In this document: one piece after another, positions 41,703 to 53,191 of the stretch
How positions within the stretch are numbered: the stretch's first letter is position 1
Layout of the letters: each line of letters starts with the position of its first letter
From: Paramecium pentaurelia
Lineage: Eukaryota; Ciliophora; Oligohymenophorea; Peniculida; Parameciidae
Direction: 5' to 3'
DNA length: 64,000 bases
NCBI GenBank assembly: GCA_905183005.1
Contig: CAJJDO010000165.1
Coordinates: forward strand, 142,008 to 206,007
Position numbers and translations under genes: made by a program
The notes under the pieces: model-generated
The model's input: the letters and a program-made list of their open reading frames with translations, nothing else
What the model was told of the DNA's origin: nothing
Databases searched by the model: none

Positions 41703-43031
41703 TCAAGAAGTGGATTTTAGAATTTCATATGGGATTTTCTAAAATCTTGCTGCTTCTGGATTAAATTCTGGTGTCTCTATGAATTATAAAAATAGATTCT
41801 ATAATCTTTATCTTAAACCCTCTAAAGAAGGTTCTGGTCTACCTCTATTTAACATATCTGCTTCTCTATCTATTAAATCAACTATCTCTCTTGTTAAATT
41901 GCAATCCCATTCTTTTACTGTCCATTTTGTATTAACAAGAATATCTAATCTTTCATCTAAACTTAATTTTCTTTACTTCAAACCTATAATAAAATAAAAT
42001 TATATACCATTATAGATATCCATTAATTCTCTTGCTCTTGTAGTATATAGAGTATGAACTTCAGTCAATCTACCATCTGATTTCCTTAGCCATTTTTTAG
42101 GATCTGAAATAGATTTCAAAAATTTATTGATTTTCTCATCTTTATTTTTTTGATTAGCTATAATCTTTAATCTGTCAATAGTTTATAATAAATCTGTTTC
42201 CTTATTTAATACTTATTTAAGTGCAGCCCTTTTTTCCTCTTCAGTCATAGCAGATGATTTTATTCTAGCAATTTCTGTTGTTCTCCATAGCTGATAAATA
42301 TAGATATATAACAATATACTTCTAATTCTTCATATAAAATTTAGAAATCTTCTTTAGTTCTAGGATTAGTTCTCCTTTCTATTTCTTTTTTATGTCTCAC
42401 TTCTTCTTATCTTCTAAAATCTTCTTCCTTTTCCAATTATTCATTTTGTAATTACTATTTTTTTTATCTTAAAGCATTAGTTCTTCTTCTAGCAAACCAA
42501 CCTCTAATTAATCTTTAAATAAATAAAGCTGCTTCTTCTCTTCTTTCTTCCCACATTTCACTTGTAAAATATCTATGACATTATAAATAACTGTTACAAT
42601 TTTGGTTCAAATGTTCTATCATTTCGTAAATCAATAAATAGATCTTCTTTTTCCATTTATGTACCAAATTCTTTCATCATAATAGTTGATTTAGTAGATT
42701 CAAAATGAGTTTATGTATCTCTATGATTTTTCTCCTTATGTTCTCTACGATATTAATTAGTTTATGCAAATGCATGATGTAACAAAGCACCAGATTTCTT
42801 ATTTTTTAATCCTCCTAAATAAGGTTTTTAATAATCTAAGTAAATATATTTGAATAAATAACTTGCTTTAATAATTTGGATTGTCAATGTATATTTCTTT
42901 TATACTTCACCTTTTTCATCTTTTATGACAACAACTGATTCAAATTATCTTCCCATAGTTTATTCATATTCATCATTTTCATAAAATTATTCTTAATCCT
43001 CTAAAAAGTTAACCTATTAATTATTATCCAT
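41703..43031 (-). CDS. IQUB-like ciliary protein (IQ and ubiquitin-like family)
   Basis: MDNNQQVNFLEDQEQFYEND leads to KPYLGGLKNKKSGALLHHAF, HRDTQTHFESTKST and FGTQMEKEDLFIDLR, matching the 'KPfLGGyRhK..G.eyHhA..QT' and 'RdTQT' blocks of IQUB. An IQ motif, AALFIQRLIRGWFARRR, follows a WEERREE helix, then FRRQEEVRHKKEIERRTNP, RLTEVHTLYTTRARELMDIY and RLDILVNTKWTVKEWDC. IQUB is a radial-spoke-associated axonemal protein that binds calmodulin. The ubiquitin-like part seen in animals is not visible here. Introns are at about 42580, 42290 and 41990. Confidence 0.75.
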
Positions 43032-43082
43032 TTTTATTAAATATATATATATATATATAATTATAAATAAGATTATAAAAGT

Positions 43083-43997
43083 TCATTTTTTTAAAATCCA
43101 AATTTTAATACTATTTCTACTTATTGTATATAAATATACTCCATCTTCAGATACTATAGATGTACCCATACTAGTACAAGAATCTAAAATATGCAATAAT
43201 TTAGCTGTCATCCAATCTACAATTTCTATGTTTTCACTTGTTGTAAAAATTGCTTTAGAATTTGTTAAATGTAGATGCATAACATCATGTTAGTATTTAG
43301 TTATAAATTTTCTAAGAATCTTAAAATTTACTTAATTGACAAGATAAATTTTTGATCTTTTCTATCCATTTATTAAGAATAACTAAGAATTAGAGATACT
43401 ATTAATAACTGATACTTATTTGATTTGATATTGTAAAGATTTCATTTTTTCATTTTTCATAATCTCTGGAAAATTATTTAAGTTTATTGGTCCAAATGTA
43501 CCATATATGAATAATTTAGTATGATTTATAAACTATACAAAGTTTAATCCATAAGGAAAGTAATATTTTGACAGTAATTCACAAGATTAAGAATTAAATA
43601 CCAATAATTACTTATCTGAACCTGCAGTTATTAAGTAATTTTCATTTGGACTGAAATCTACCTTCATCACATAAGCTGTATGATGACATAATAATCTAAA
43701 TTAAACTTATTATATTCCATCAAACTCTATTCTTCCAATATTGCAATCAGCTGAACCACTAGCTAAGTATTTCCCAGAATATGAAAATTTTAGTGTGATT
43801 ATGAATTTTTTGTGATATTTATAACTCTTGATCAAATTTAAATTATTGTATAAGAACATATTCCCATCAAAATCACCTCCCATAAGTAGATTTCCCTTCT
43901 TACTAAGAGTGATGACATAAAAACTATTGTAAGTATTTTGAATTATTTTGAACAACTCTAATTGAGTATCATTATTTTTATTATTATCATTCTACAT
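43083..43997 (-). CDS. WD40-repeat protein
   Basis: An intronless frame of 304 aa (MQNDNNKNNDTQLELFK...). Repeats are recognisable: GNLLMGGDFDGNMFLYNN, FSYSGKYLASGSADCNIG, FSPNENYLITAGSDKQLLVF and SEDGVYLYTISRNSIKIWIL. These suggest one seven-bladed propeller, with weak blades in the middle. There is no other domain. It probably serves as a protein-binding platform. It ends 51 nt from the IQUB-like start on the same strand. Confidence 0.72.
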
Positions 43998-44371
43998 TTT
44001 ATATAATAAAATAAATCAAAATTTATGGATGTTTCATGATACATTCCCAATCTATAAATACTTAAAAATTCTAAATGCATTTAACATAATCCATATCTAT
44101 ACTATCAATTATTATTAAGATCTTATTTAATTATTACATTCATGTCTTATCTCTTAAATAAATAAACATTTTCTCTAATTATTAAGATGCCTTATTAAAA
44201 ATAATAGATACATTTAAAATATCTAAAGATCGAAAATATATAGTAAAAAAAAGCTATTTTATTTATCATTCAAAATACATACTAAAATGGTTCTACTATC
44301 AGAACTTAATAATATATATATCCTTGAACAAATAAGATAGTGATAATATATATTTATATCTAAATAATAAA

Positions 44372-44710
44372 ATGATTATCCCTTCTTTAAATTCTGTTAA
44401 TTAGTTCTTTTTATTATTATTTCCTCTATTATCCAACTTATTTATTAATTTTTATAATTTAGATATATTTAATAAGTTTAATTATTAGAGTCTACTTAAT
44501 GATGAAATATAAGGTTTGCAACAAAAATTAAATGGTAAATTTATTGTTTCTTATACTATTTTATAATAATTTAATAATGATATTACTAATTATAATCTTT
44601 CTATAATTTGTTTGTTCAGTAATAAAATATTTTTAATTCATTTTACGAATTTAATATACTAACCTTTATTATCAAAAGAATTTGGTTTTAATTCCTAATA
44701 AACCAAATGA
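44372..44710 (+). CDS. Small possible protein, unknown
   Basis: An open frame of 112 aa (MIIPSLNSVNQFFLLLFPLL...) with a hydrophobic start that could be a signal or membrane segment. The sequence downstream of the TGA stays open in the same frame for about 25 codons. Codon and amino-acid make-up are not decisive. 43998-44371 before it and 44711-44949 after it show no gene. Confidence 0.25.
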
Positions 44711-44949
44711 TTCCCTTAAAAATCATAATAAATTCTATCTCGCTGGAAATTCCAATAATTCATCTAATACTATAATGTAAATTTATTTTGATTATATTTT
44801 ATTTATAATTCAATAACAAAAATAAAATATTATATATATATATCTTTTTTTATTATTCTTATATATTTGAAATAGAATTCAATTGAAATAATAATAATCA
44901 TAAATATACTTTATAGTTCACAGATATTAAGATTTAAAATGATTAGAAC

Positions 44950-46177
44950 TCATACAATTTCAGCATATACTTTTCTTTTCTCAAATTTCTTCCTTACATC
45001 AACATTATTCCTAGTTGAGAAAGCACTTATCAATTATTCTCTTTAGACTTTGGCTTTGATAACTTCTGATCTATGAGTAGCTTAATTTCCTTCTTGATCT
45101 TGAAAAGTTTGCAATTATCTAGAAAGCAATATTGTAGGAATTACTTAAAGACTTGCTTATTTTCAAGTTAGACATCATCTGTTTAAGTAAGAATATGTTT
45201 GATTCTTTAGACAGCATTTTATTTAAATTTTCTTTATTTAACTTAGTTTGTGGAACATCTTGTATTGGTATCTATTAGATCAAAACTTGGTTTGCTATAT
45301 TATGAATAATAATTGTGATGAGTTTATGGTCTAGGTTCTGTAGATGTTCTAAGTGCAGCTTATTATGTACAAGGACGAGTATTGATAGTTATTTCATTTC
45401 GCTATAAATCTAGAGATTTATCTCTTACATGAGCTTCCTTTATTAAAGAAATAAATAAACTTGTTTATCATCTTATTCTGTATCTTTTGGTATGACGTCT
45501 CCAAAAGCAGTTGAGATTTCTTTGATTAATTCTGGCACTGACTTTTTTGCTCCAGGTACAAGTTATTTACTTGCAAAGAATTATTCAAATTAAGCTAGAA
45601 GTTCTTCTCTTCCTTTAAATTTATTACGTTATAGGACTTTTTGTAAATTAGCTAATCTTGATTGTTATATTATGCCATTGTAATATCTGTCTGACCATAA
45701 TGTATTGTCATACCTATAAAGATATTATAAAATTAATAAACATAATTCCTTAATTCTTTTTAAATGTATTCAAATACTCATTTTATAATCGATTATTCTT
45801 AGTTTATTATATAACTTGATTGTAATCAGCTTTTTCTGAAATACTCTTTCCTAATCCTTTGGCTTTTTTTAATTAAAGATAATAGAGATCTAGTGTAGCA
45901 TTTTTAGTATAGGTTTAAAAGGTTTTACGTCTTCTCAAAAATTACTTATCAGTTACAATCAAAGGAACTTAAAGTATATGCTTAAATTTATCTTTGGCTG
46001 TTTTAATCTAGAAGATGAGAATGAGGAAAGTACTTTAAATTCCTTTACGTATTGTATTTCAGCATCTTCAGTAATTTTATTTAGCCAAGAAGATTTGAAT
46101 GTAACACCAAGTTATTCCTCTTAGACTCTTTACCAGAAATTAGAATGAAGATGATTCTTATCTACTTTATTATTCAT
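44950..46177 (-). CDS. Basic helical protein, function unknown
   Basis: MNNKVDKNHLHSNFWQRVQE, then KIKTAKDKFKHILQVPLIVT, KSVPELIKEISTAFGDVIP, TEPRPQTHHNYYSQYSKPSF and a C-terminal STRNNVDVRKKFEKRKVYAE. Introns of 26 nt (near 46040), 28 nt (near 45720), 23 nt (near 45450) and 23 nt (near 45040) give one frame. About 370 aa. No domain recognised. The start lies 13 nt from the divergent trichocyst matrix gene start, so either the true ATG is further in or the two genes share an extremely short promoter. Confidence 0.6.
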
Positions 46178-46190
46178 TTATATTAATAAT

Positions 46191-47544
46191 ATGAAACTTT
46201 ATATAGTGTTTTTGGTAATTTGTGCTGTTGTCTCATAAAATATAAATACAGAATTGACCAAAGATGATCAAACTCTTTTGGATAGTATGTTTAAAGATAA
46301 ATTCGGAATGAATGTATTAAATGATATACAAAGTGAATACAGAAAAGATTCTGGTAATAATGTATTATATATTTTGAGAAAAGAAGGATTAATTGGTGAG
46401 AATAGAAAGTTTATTGAATACAATTGAAAGATAGATAGCCTAAGATGAGTAGGATGATCTAGAATAATTAACCAAAGATTAAGAACTATGTATTAACAAA
46501 AAACGAATTTTATACTAGACAATTAATAACTAGAGAGTTTGAAAGAGAAAATAGCTGAAGCATAATATGATTATAGTAGTATTGATGCAACAATTAGATT
46601 GTTGGAAGATGAATCCAATAGATATGATACTCAAATAAATGAGAAAGAAAATATTGTTAATGAATATGAATCTACTCTAATTTAATTAGAAGAAATCAGA
46701 TAACATGAAGTATATAATAAGGTAGAGTATAAAATAGAATGCTTATTTTGAAATTACAAGAGATGATTCATTTGCTATTTGTAGTTTAATCAAAAGAGCT
46801 AGATATTTGATTAGAGAATTGTTACCTAGAAGTCCAAGAAATGTTGCATTTGTTCAATAATATACTTATGAAGATAATTCTCATCAATTCTCTACTACAG
46901 ATGTCTTATAATAAATGAAAGATCTTTAAGTTGAAGCTTAAGAGACATTATAAAATAATGAACCATTTTTGAAGATCATAAGTTTTTAATATCAATTAAT
47001 TAAAAGATGAATTTGTAACTGTTTCTACTCAAACTGAAGCTGTTATTGACACTGTTAGAGCAAATGCTATCATTAATTTATTATAACAATTATATGATTA
47101 AGTAGATAGTACTAGTAGAGTATAATTAACTGCTGAAGATGATAGAGAAAATCTTCATTAAAGAATTAAAGATTAAATTAATGGAGAATTAGATTATTTA
47201 AATTTATAAGTATTTAGAATTTCTATCCTAATTTCTAGCTCTCCATTCTTTATGATGAATAGGATGGTGTAGAAGCACACATAATTGCAGCATAAATGGA
47301 TTAGAAGGATGGTGAATAAAGATTGGCCAATCTTAAATAATCTTATTAGGATTTATAAAAATGCAAAGAAGATTCAAAAGTATTTATATGTCTTAATTAT
47401 TAGGTAAATTATGGAGTTAGATCAAAAGAGAGAAAAGAACAATTGAAATTATTAAGAAAAGCTAGAGAAGTTCTATTGAATGAATTTGATGCTGTTAGAT
47501 GTTATATTGAGGATATTCTTAATAGAAATTTAAGTCAGGAATGA
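46191..47544 (+). CDS. Trichocyst matrix protein-like secretory-granule protein
   Basis: A signal peptide, MKLYIVFLVICAVVSQ, opens a long acidic coiled coil: LDSMFKDKFGMNVLNDIQ, LESLKEKIAEAQYDYSSID, ENAYFEITRDDSFAICSL, EFVTVSTQTEAVIDTVRANA, VDSTSRVQLTAEDDREN, HIIAAQMDQKDGEQRLAN and a final CYIEDILNRNLSQE. This is the make-up of the Paramecium TMP family, proproteins that are cleaved and crystallise in trichocysts. Six introns of 22-29 nt keep frame. Some members mature by cleavage after a propeptide; no cleavage site can be fixed here. Confidence 0.7.
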
Positions 47545-47615
47545 TATTGTTATGATTAATCTAAATATTAAACAAGTTCAAAATCTCAACCATTAGTATA
47601 TTCATAATACAAAAT

Positions 47616-48004
47616 TCATTAAGCTTCCATTAGAGTACTTTCTCTACTCAACTTTATTTTACATCTTTTAGACATATCCAATATTAATTGAATGAGTACA
47701 CAACAAATAACAATTAATACAATTGAGAGTATAGTTGCAATAATTATTCGTTTTGATTGACTATCTTTAGTTTATAAACCTATGGTTATTATTTTGTTTT
47801 ACCTAATAATGTATTTATTGTGGTTCCTTCCAAATAATTTGCAATTTCTAATAGAAACAACTATGAATTGTTTTCAACCTTTTTTAATTGCTATTCCGAG
47901 AATTGATCACTGGAAACTAGTTACAACACTTCAATATTATCAGTTTCTTCTATTGGTAATTGAATAGAGTAAGTTAAGACTAATATACATATTAAAATAA
48001 ACAT
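47616..48004 (-). CDS. Small type I single-pass membrane protein
   Basis: A signal peptide, MFILICILVLTYSIQL, is followed by an acidic ectodomain (LPIEETDNIEVLQ, NYLEGTTINTLL) of about 70 residues. A 23-nt intron joins to a Lys/Arg stop-transfer region with helix IIIATILSIVLIVICCVLIQ and a basic cytoplasmic tail ending LSRESTLMEAQ. About 121 aa. Family not recognised. It lies just downstream of the Cys-rich surface protein gene on the same strand (50 nt apart). Confidence 0.65.
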
Positions 48005-48054
48005 GTTAAATAATTTATGAACGTTTTTTGAGCAATAATTATATATAAAATAAT

Positions 48055-48903
48055 TCATAATATTAATATTATCATTATTACTATAGAAAGTAGAGTACTA
48101 AATCCATCATTTTAACATAAATTACAATTTGTACCATTCCAAGAGGCAGAATAAAAAGTATTCTTTAAACAATTATCTTTTGTAAGAAAAGAAGTATCTA
48201 AAGCATCTTAACATTGTTCATTTTCCCATTAACAAATCTAAAAAGTGCCTGTCTGATCACCTCTTAAATAAGTGCATTTAGTTTTATCTGTTATTTCTAT
48301 ACAATAAGGTTCTGAACATTCCTCTTTCTCAGAATCCCATCTACAATTATATAGATCACATTTAGATTTTGAAATGATATTTGAACACTTATTTGGATCA
48401 TAAGCTATACATTTACCAACATTATCCTCTATAATCCAATCACATACTTAACCATCTGCTTATTTTATAGCTGCCTAATTCTAAACTGAATCAGCTGTAC
48501 ATAAACCTTTATCTTCTATCTTATTGCAAACATAATATGTATTATCATCACCTTTCTCTATACACTCATACTTTCCATCTATTATATTGGTTCCTGCTAC
48601 ACATGTAGGCCATTTAGTTTCACATTACTGAGGGTCTTTGACATGATAATCGACACAATCAGAAAAAGGTCTGCAATTACCTACATCATTTATTGCACAC
48701 CCAATGAAATCTATACATTCTTGTTCTGTCTTGCCATCAAAAGATTAACACTATATTGTATTGCAAGAAATATCACCCCATAAACATTATTTTATGCCAA
48801 TATTACAATCCTCTTAGCTTTATAATTATTCACATGAACACACATGATCAACAAGTAATTAATTAGTTAATGCAATCAAGCAAATGAATATACCATAATT
48901 CAT
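48055..48903 (-). CDS. Cysteine-rich surface protein with signal peptide and GPI-type tail
   Basis: A single frame of 282 aa. The signal peptide MNYGIFICLIALTNQ is followed by a Cys-rich ectodomain with repeating short loops, for example CEQLQSQEDCNIGIKQCLW, CIDFIGCAINDVGNC, CDWIIEDNVGKCIAYDPNKC and CQWENEQCQDALD. The protein ends in a hydrophobic stretch, GFSTLLSIVIMIILIL, with no cytoplasmic tail, as in GPI-anchor signals. This resembles the small relatives of ciliate surface antigens (i-antigens). It is much shorter than classical Paramecium surface antigens, which exceed 2,000 residues. Confidence 0.75.
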
Positions 48904-48960
48904 CAATTATTATTATTATTATTAATTAAAATTATAATATTAATTTAAATTTAGTATCAC

Positions 48961-49919
48961 TCATTAAAAACTTTTATTTATCTCAATATATTCTTTTAAC
49001 AAACTGGACAATTTACTTTATTTTAGGAACATTCCATACAGCAACTCAAATGAAAACATGGTTCATATATTATATTAGCCCTTCTTTCTTTACAAATGAA
49101 ACATGATAATGTTTAATGATATTAAGAAACCAAGACATCTTTTATATTAATATCTTAATATAAAATTTTTTTTGCTGAATTATATAGGAAATATGATAGA
49201 CTAGCAACCAATCCAATTTTTAATAGAATTGAAATTATGTTTGAAAAATAGAATTAGAAACGGAGATAAGGATAATCTTTAATCTCAGTTAATTTTCTAA
49301 TTCTATAACACCTTAACACTTTAGTTTTTGGATTATGAATGAAATCACCAAAAATTAAATACTATTTGTTATACTATATAAATCTAATTATATTTATTAC
49401 AGGAAGACCAGCTATTATCTCTCTCTTCATTAGGTTTAGATTAAACAATAATGCTCTATAAACACTCATCTCCTCCTAAAACATAATACGAGCTTTCTCT
49501 AAATTGAAACTAAACTGATTTAAAGCGTTAATTTAAACTTCCAAATCATAAGCATTTTTTAAACTGAAAATTGGTGAACGTTCTACTATATTGCTTGAAA
49601 AAAATGAATCTTAACCCTGTCTTAATTTTATTTATGATATTAGAAAAAAAGTCTTTAAATTTGGATTTGATTCACATAAACTCACTATTCTTTGGGGGGA
49701 TCCTGCAATATACATTTAAGTGAAAAACTATAATCCATTCTATTCTTGATTTTACTTTTCAATCTTTTTAAATAAATAATTTATTGATGATCTCTCTCCT
49801 AATAAAGATTTGAATTTTAATAACTAATATTATTTAGTCCTTACTTATTTTACAGCAGACTTTGTGAAGTAATAAATCCCAACTATTGCTCCTACATAAA
49901 ATATGGTTTTAGATTTCAT
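48961..49919 (-). CDS. MUL1/MAPL-like RING E3 ligase of an organelle membrane
   Basis: An intronless frame of 318 aa. An N-terminal membrane helix, KTIFYVGAIVGIYYF, is followed by a soluble region and a second helix (FSNIISILLKIGLVASLSYF). A C-terminal C3HC4 RING, CFICKERRANIIYEPCFH...CCMECSQNKVNCPVC, then ends the protein. The two-TM plus C-terminal RING layout with a domain between is that of MUL1/MAPL (mitochondria) and its plant relatives; the length is near their 350 aa. It would act as a ubiquitin or SUMO ligase facing the cytosol. Substrates are unknown. Confidence 0.75.
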
Positions 49920-49949
49920 TATAGAATAATAACTATAATAATTTATATA

Positions 49950-50975
49950 ATGTCTAATAGTTAAGAAAGAGAACAAGAACTAAAGTAAATTCGCAAAGAA
50001 ATGTTAAAAGATGCAGAAATGAATGCTCAAAAATAAAGATTTGGATTGTTTTCATCTCCTGTTCCTTTAGGATTAGGAGATGATAGTATGGAGATGAGAA
50101 AGAAACGTAATTCATGAGAATAAATTTGTTTAGCTTAAAGAGGAGAGAATGGGAAGCCCATAACAGAACCCTCTAATATTAAGGTTAGTGCTACTAGGAC
50201 TGGCAGAATTAGATCTTCATATTTTGGACCTTTGAGTTTTACAACAGTCGGGGATCCATACATAGATCCAGAAAAAGTGTTAATACATTATGAGAAGGAG
50301 CAAAAGAAGCTATTCAATAAGGAGGCTCCCTTCAAACCTCCATCAGGTTATAAAGAATTGATTGGGAGTGCCTATTAGCACATGAAAGACTACGATTACA
50401 AAAAGGTGGAGAGTAGAAAATAATCGGATGGACGAGTGTATTCTGCACCACGCAATGTTACAACAAACCCAAGATGTAAGGTGATGGATAAATCGATTCC
50501 TTATATGACTGACGATTACAATAGATATAGTGACTTTGAGAGAGTATTTAAATTTTTAAGATAAAGAAAGCAAGAATGTAAAGTAAGAGCAAAGAAAAGG
50601 AGTAGCCATTTCGAAGTACTGTGCATGGAGGACCAACTTTTGAGAAAGATAAAAATTTATATGGAGAAACTAAGATGCCTTCTACAAGTTAGAGGAAATC
50701 CCCAGATCTAAAATAAGCAAAGCATGAATCAGCTTTTAGACCAGTAAATGGATTGAAGAAAGGTTTAGATGGATTATTTGGTCATTTTGAGTACAAGCCT
50801 GATCCAATGAAAGAGATTAAGAGATAGTTTAGTTCTAAGAAGGAGCGAGAAAGTTTTAAGTAATAGTAGAGTATAAAATAATAGACCTGCAGATTTGGGA
50901 AATAAGACAAGGCCTAATCCAACTATTTCTTGTTTTAAAATGAATATAAGGAGAGAGATGGCTGGACATTATTGA
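49950..50975 (+). CDS. CFAP96-like (C4orf47-like) cilia and flagella protein
   Basis: MSNSQEREQELKQIRKEMLK, then RFGLFSSPVPLGLGDDS. A 27-nt intron joins to RIRSSYFGPLSFTTVGDPY, APFKPPSGYKELIGSAYQ, TTNPRCKVMDKSIPYMTDDY, RSTVHGGPTFEKDKNLYG and FRPVNGLKKGLDGLFG. The 'RxGLF...VGD.Y', 'F.p.sG.K' and 'F..KNLYG..g' blocks match C4orf47/CFAP96, a microtubule-associated protein of cilia and centrosomes. The last exon, RPNPTISCFKMNIRREMAG, is reached by a 25-nt intron. One intron near 50560 is only 17 nt. About 315 aa. Confidence 0.65.
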
Positions 50976-51052
50976 TTATAGTATTTAATTTTATATAATA
51001 TTTTTATATAATAAATATATACTTTAAGATTTAGATGGAAATAATGATAAAA

Positions 51053-51184
51053 ATGACGTAGTATGCAATTATTTTTTTTATAATGATTTACATCATAATT
51101 ATACTAATTCGCACTATTCGATTTCATAATATGAGAGTAGATTAGGCAAAATTAAAAGAGGAAAACGTAAATAAATTAACATGA
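51053..51184 (+). CDS. Small possible membrane peptide overlapping the next ATG
   Basis: An open frame of 43 codons, MTQYAIIFFIMIYIIIILI then a charged tail. The TGA overlaps the ATG of the next gene (ATGA at 51181-51184). This may be a real micropeptide, an upstream ORF of the HTH gene, or chance. No intron that would fuse the two frames was found. Confidence 0.3.
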
Positions 51185-51564
51185 ACATTCTGAGTGAAAT
51201 AAAGAAACAAGTAGAAATAGAAATGAAAAAGATTAAGACGGTACCAGTCTCTAATAAAACTATAACTTGTTAATAAAAGAAAGAATTAGTTGATTTGGTG
51301 AATCAAGGAATACTCTTGAAAGATGCAGCAAAATAATTAAACCTTACTTATCATGAGGCCAAAATAGTATACAATGAATAAAAGAGAAAATCTATGAATA
51401 CTTAGAGTGAAACTGAATCTGCAGTCTATAACATGCGGACTGCTGGAGTTGGTGATCTGAAAGTGTTTCCAAGACACTTTCTATTGTAACAAAGAGTCAA
51501 CAATACCTTGGTATCTGTTAGACGGCTATTTAATATATTAGTTTTGAACCCAAAATAATAATGA
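51181..51564 (+). CDS. Small protein with helix-turn-helix-like segment
   Basis: An open frame of 127 aa. MNILSEIKKQVEIEMKKIK is a helix. Next comes a homeodomain- or Psq-like tri-helix pattern, LVDLVNQGILLKDAAKQLNL, followed by TYHEAKIVYNEQKRK. The 'L..lv..G.....AA..L.i....ak.i....' spacing is typical of small HTH DNA-binding proteins in ciliates. The C-terminus (FPRHFLLQQRVNNTLVSVRR) is basic. The function as a DNA-binding factor is inferred. Confidence 0.55.
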
Positions 51565-51614
51565 CTTTTAATTTAATTTATAATACTACGTCATAAATTT
51601 ATAAATGATCAATA

Positions 51615-53120
51615 TCAAAACAGTTCCAAGGTTCCTTATTCTTTTTCCTTTTTAAGAGTTTCGAAATAGCCATAAATAATAGTTACAGATAAAAGTATTC
51701 CAGTTCCTAAAACATTTTTAAATAAAGAGTACCTGAACCAATTGCACCTAAGAAATCAGCCAAAATTGTAAGAGCTCCTATACACATTCCACCAAAGGAA
51801 GCAGCAATTGGAATGTATCTTTTGAGTACTTCCTTCATCGAAGAGTCTCTGTAACCCACTATTTACATGTCTTATTCTTTGAGTTATTTGGCAACCTAAA
51901 AAAAGATTTTACAGATTAAATACATCTTTTGGTGATGATCCAGACACATCAATCCAAGTCTTTGAGAAGACTGCACATGTTCCTAAAATGAATGCAGTAT
52001 ATAAAATAGTGTGGATAGGATCAAAAATGGCTTCAGAAATTGATCTGGGAGGTGAGACATAATAAACTAATCCACCAATAGGAACAGTTTATCCATTTTC
52101 TAATTCTTACCAATAACCAAGTAATCTAATTAAGAAATTGCCTCTGAAATTTCTATATAGGATTTGTGAAAGGAAGTAAAGATTAGAAACTAAAGCAGTT
52201 TAGAGAATGATTGGAATATTAGATGTATAGAACAATTTAATTGGATAAGATGTTAATCCTCCTCTAACTTTATTATTTTTGATTGGAATATCCACTTTAA
52301 ATCCTTAAAAGTAGATAACAATCATGAAAACTAAGACAGTTGCTAATAAATTAGTGAGATTAGGTAGTGAATCTCTCATGATAGCTGATTAAATTGCAGT
52401 AATCTTATCATCTCTAATAAATAATCCATGGAATAGTGCAATAATTGCTCCCTCATATTCTAAACCAATTTCAGTTCTATGAGTAATTGGAGAGAATGCC
52501 TTCCACATTATATTCTCGCAAATGTTAATAGCAATAAATAAGGATGTTCCTGAATTTCCAATTCCATATCCTTTAGATAATAATTCATCAATCATAATCA
52601 TTACAATAGCTGAGAAAACTAATTGAATAATGATCAATATAGCATTGCCTGCTCCCAATTTATCTAAATCACCATACATTCCAGACCAAACATATGCAAA
52701 TGCTTCTCCAAAGGCAATTAAAATTCCTAACAATTTTTATGCTCCTGAATAAAGTTGCTTATCCTCCTTTACATTCTAATCAACATCAATTAATTTTGCA
52801 CCTGCCAACAATTACATAATCATAGAAGCTGTAACCATTGGTGAAATACCCAATTCCATCAATGTTCCTCTATTTGATGCCAATATGACTCTGAGCCAAT
52901 AGAAAGGATCTCCAGCAGATGCTTTGTAAATACCATAAAGAGGAATTTATGAACAAATTAAATACAAGAGAGTTGCAATAGCAGTCCATAAAGCTCTATA
53001 TTTAAACAAAATCTAATTTTAAATATGAATAGTATATACTCTTCTTTCTGGTTCAGCCACATCCGGAATTATGGCCATTGCTGGTCTCATATAATTCAGG
53101 ATCTTGGTTTTGCTTGGCAT
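51615..53120 (-). CDS. Sec61 alpha, translocon channel subunit
   Basis: Complete, about 483 aa, starting MPSKTKILNYMRPAMAIIPD. Canonical blocks include RVYTIHIQNQILFKYRALW, SNRGTLMELGISPMVTASMI, LSKGYGIGNSGTSLFIAINI, DIPIKNNKVRGGLTSYPIKL, VYYVSPPRSISEA, KTWIDVSGSSPKDV and RYIPIAASFGGMCIGAL. Ten membrane helices fit the hydrophobic blocks. Introns of 28 nt (near 51905) and 26 nt (near 51723) are used. It forms the ER protein-conducting channel. The plug and pore region follow the eukaryotic pattern. It diverges from the small Tim gene across a 71-nt gap that holds a 16-bp palindrome. Confidence 0.95.
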
Positions 53121-53166
53121 TAAAATTATTATTGAAACATGACCATTTTTCTTTTTATTTCACATC

Positions 53167-53182
53167 ATTCACACGTGTGAAT
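53167..53182. promoter_or_regulatory. 16-bp perfect palindrome with CACGTG core
   Basis: ATTCACACGTGTGAAT is identical on both strands and centred on a G-box/E-box CACGTG. It lies in the 71-nt gap between the divergent Sec61 alpha and small Tim start codons, where a shared promoter is expected. A bZIP or bHLH binding site is an inference. Confidence 0.5.
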
Positions 53183-53191
53183 TATATTATT

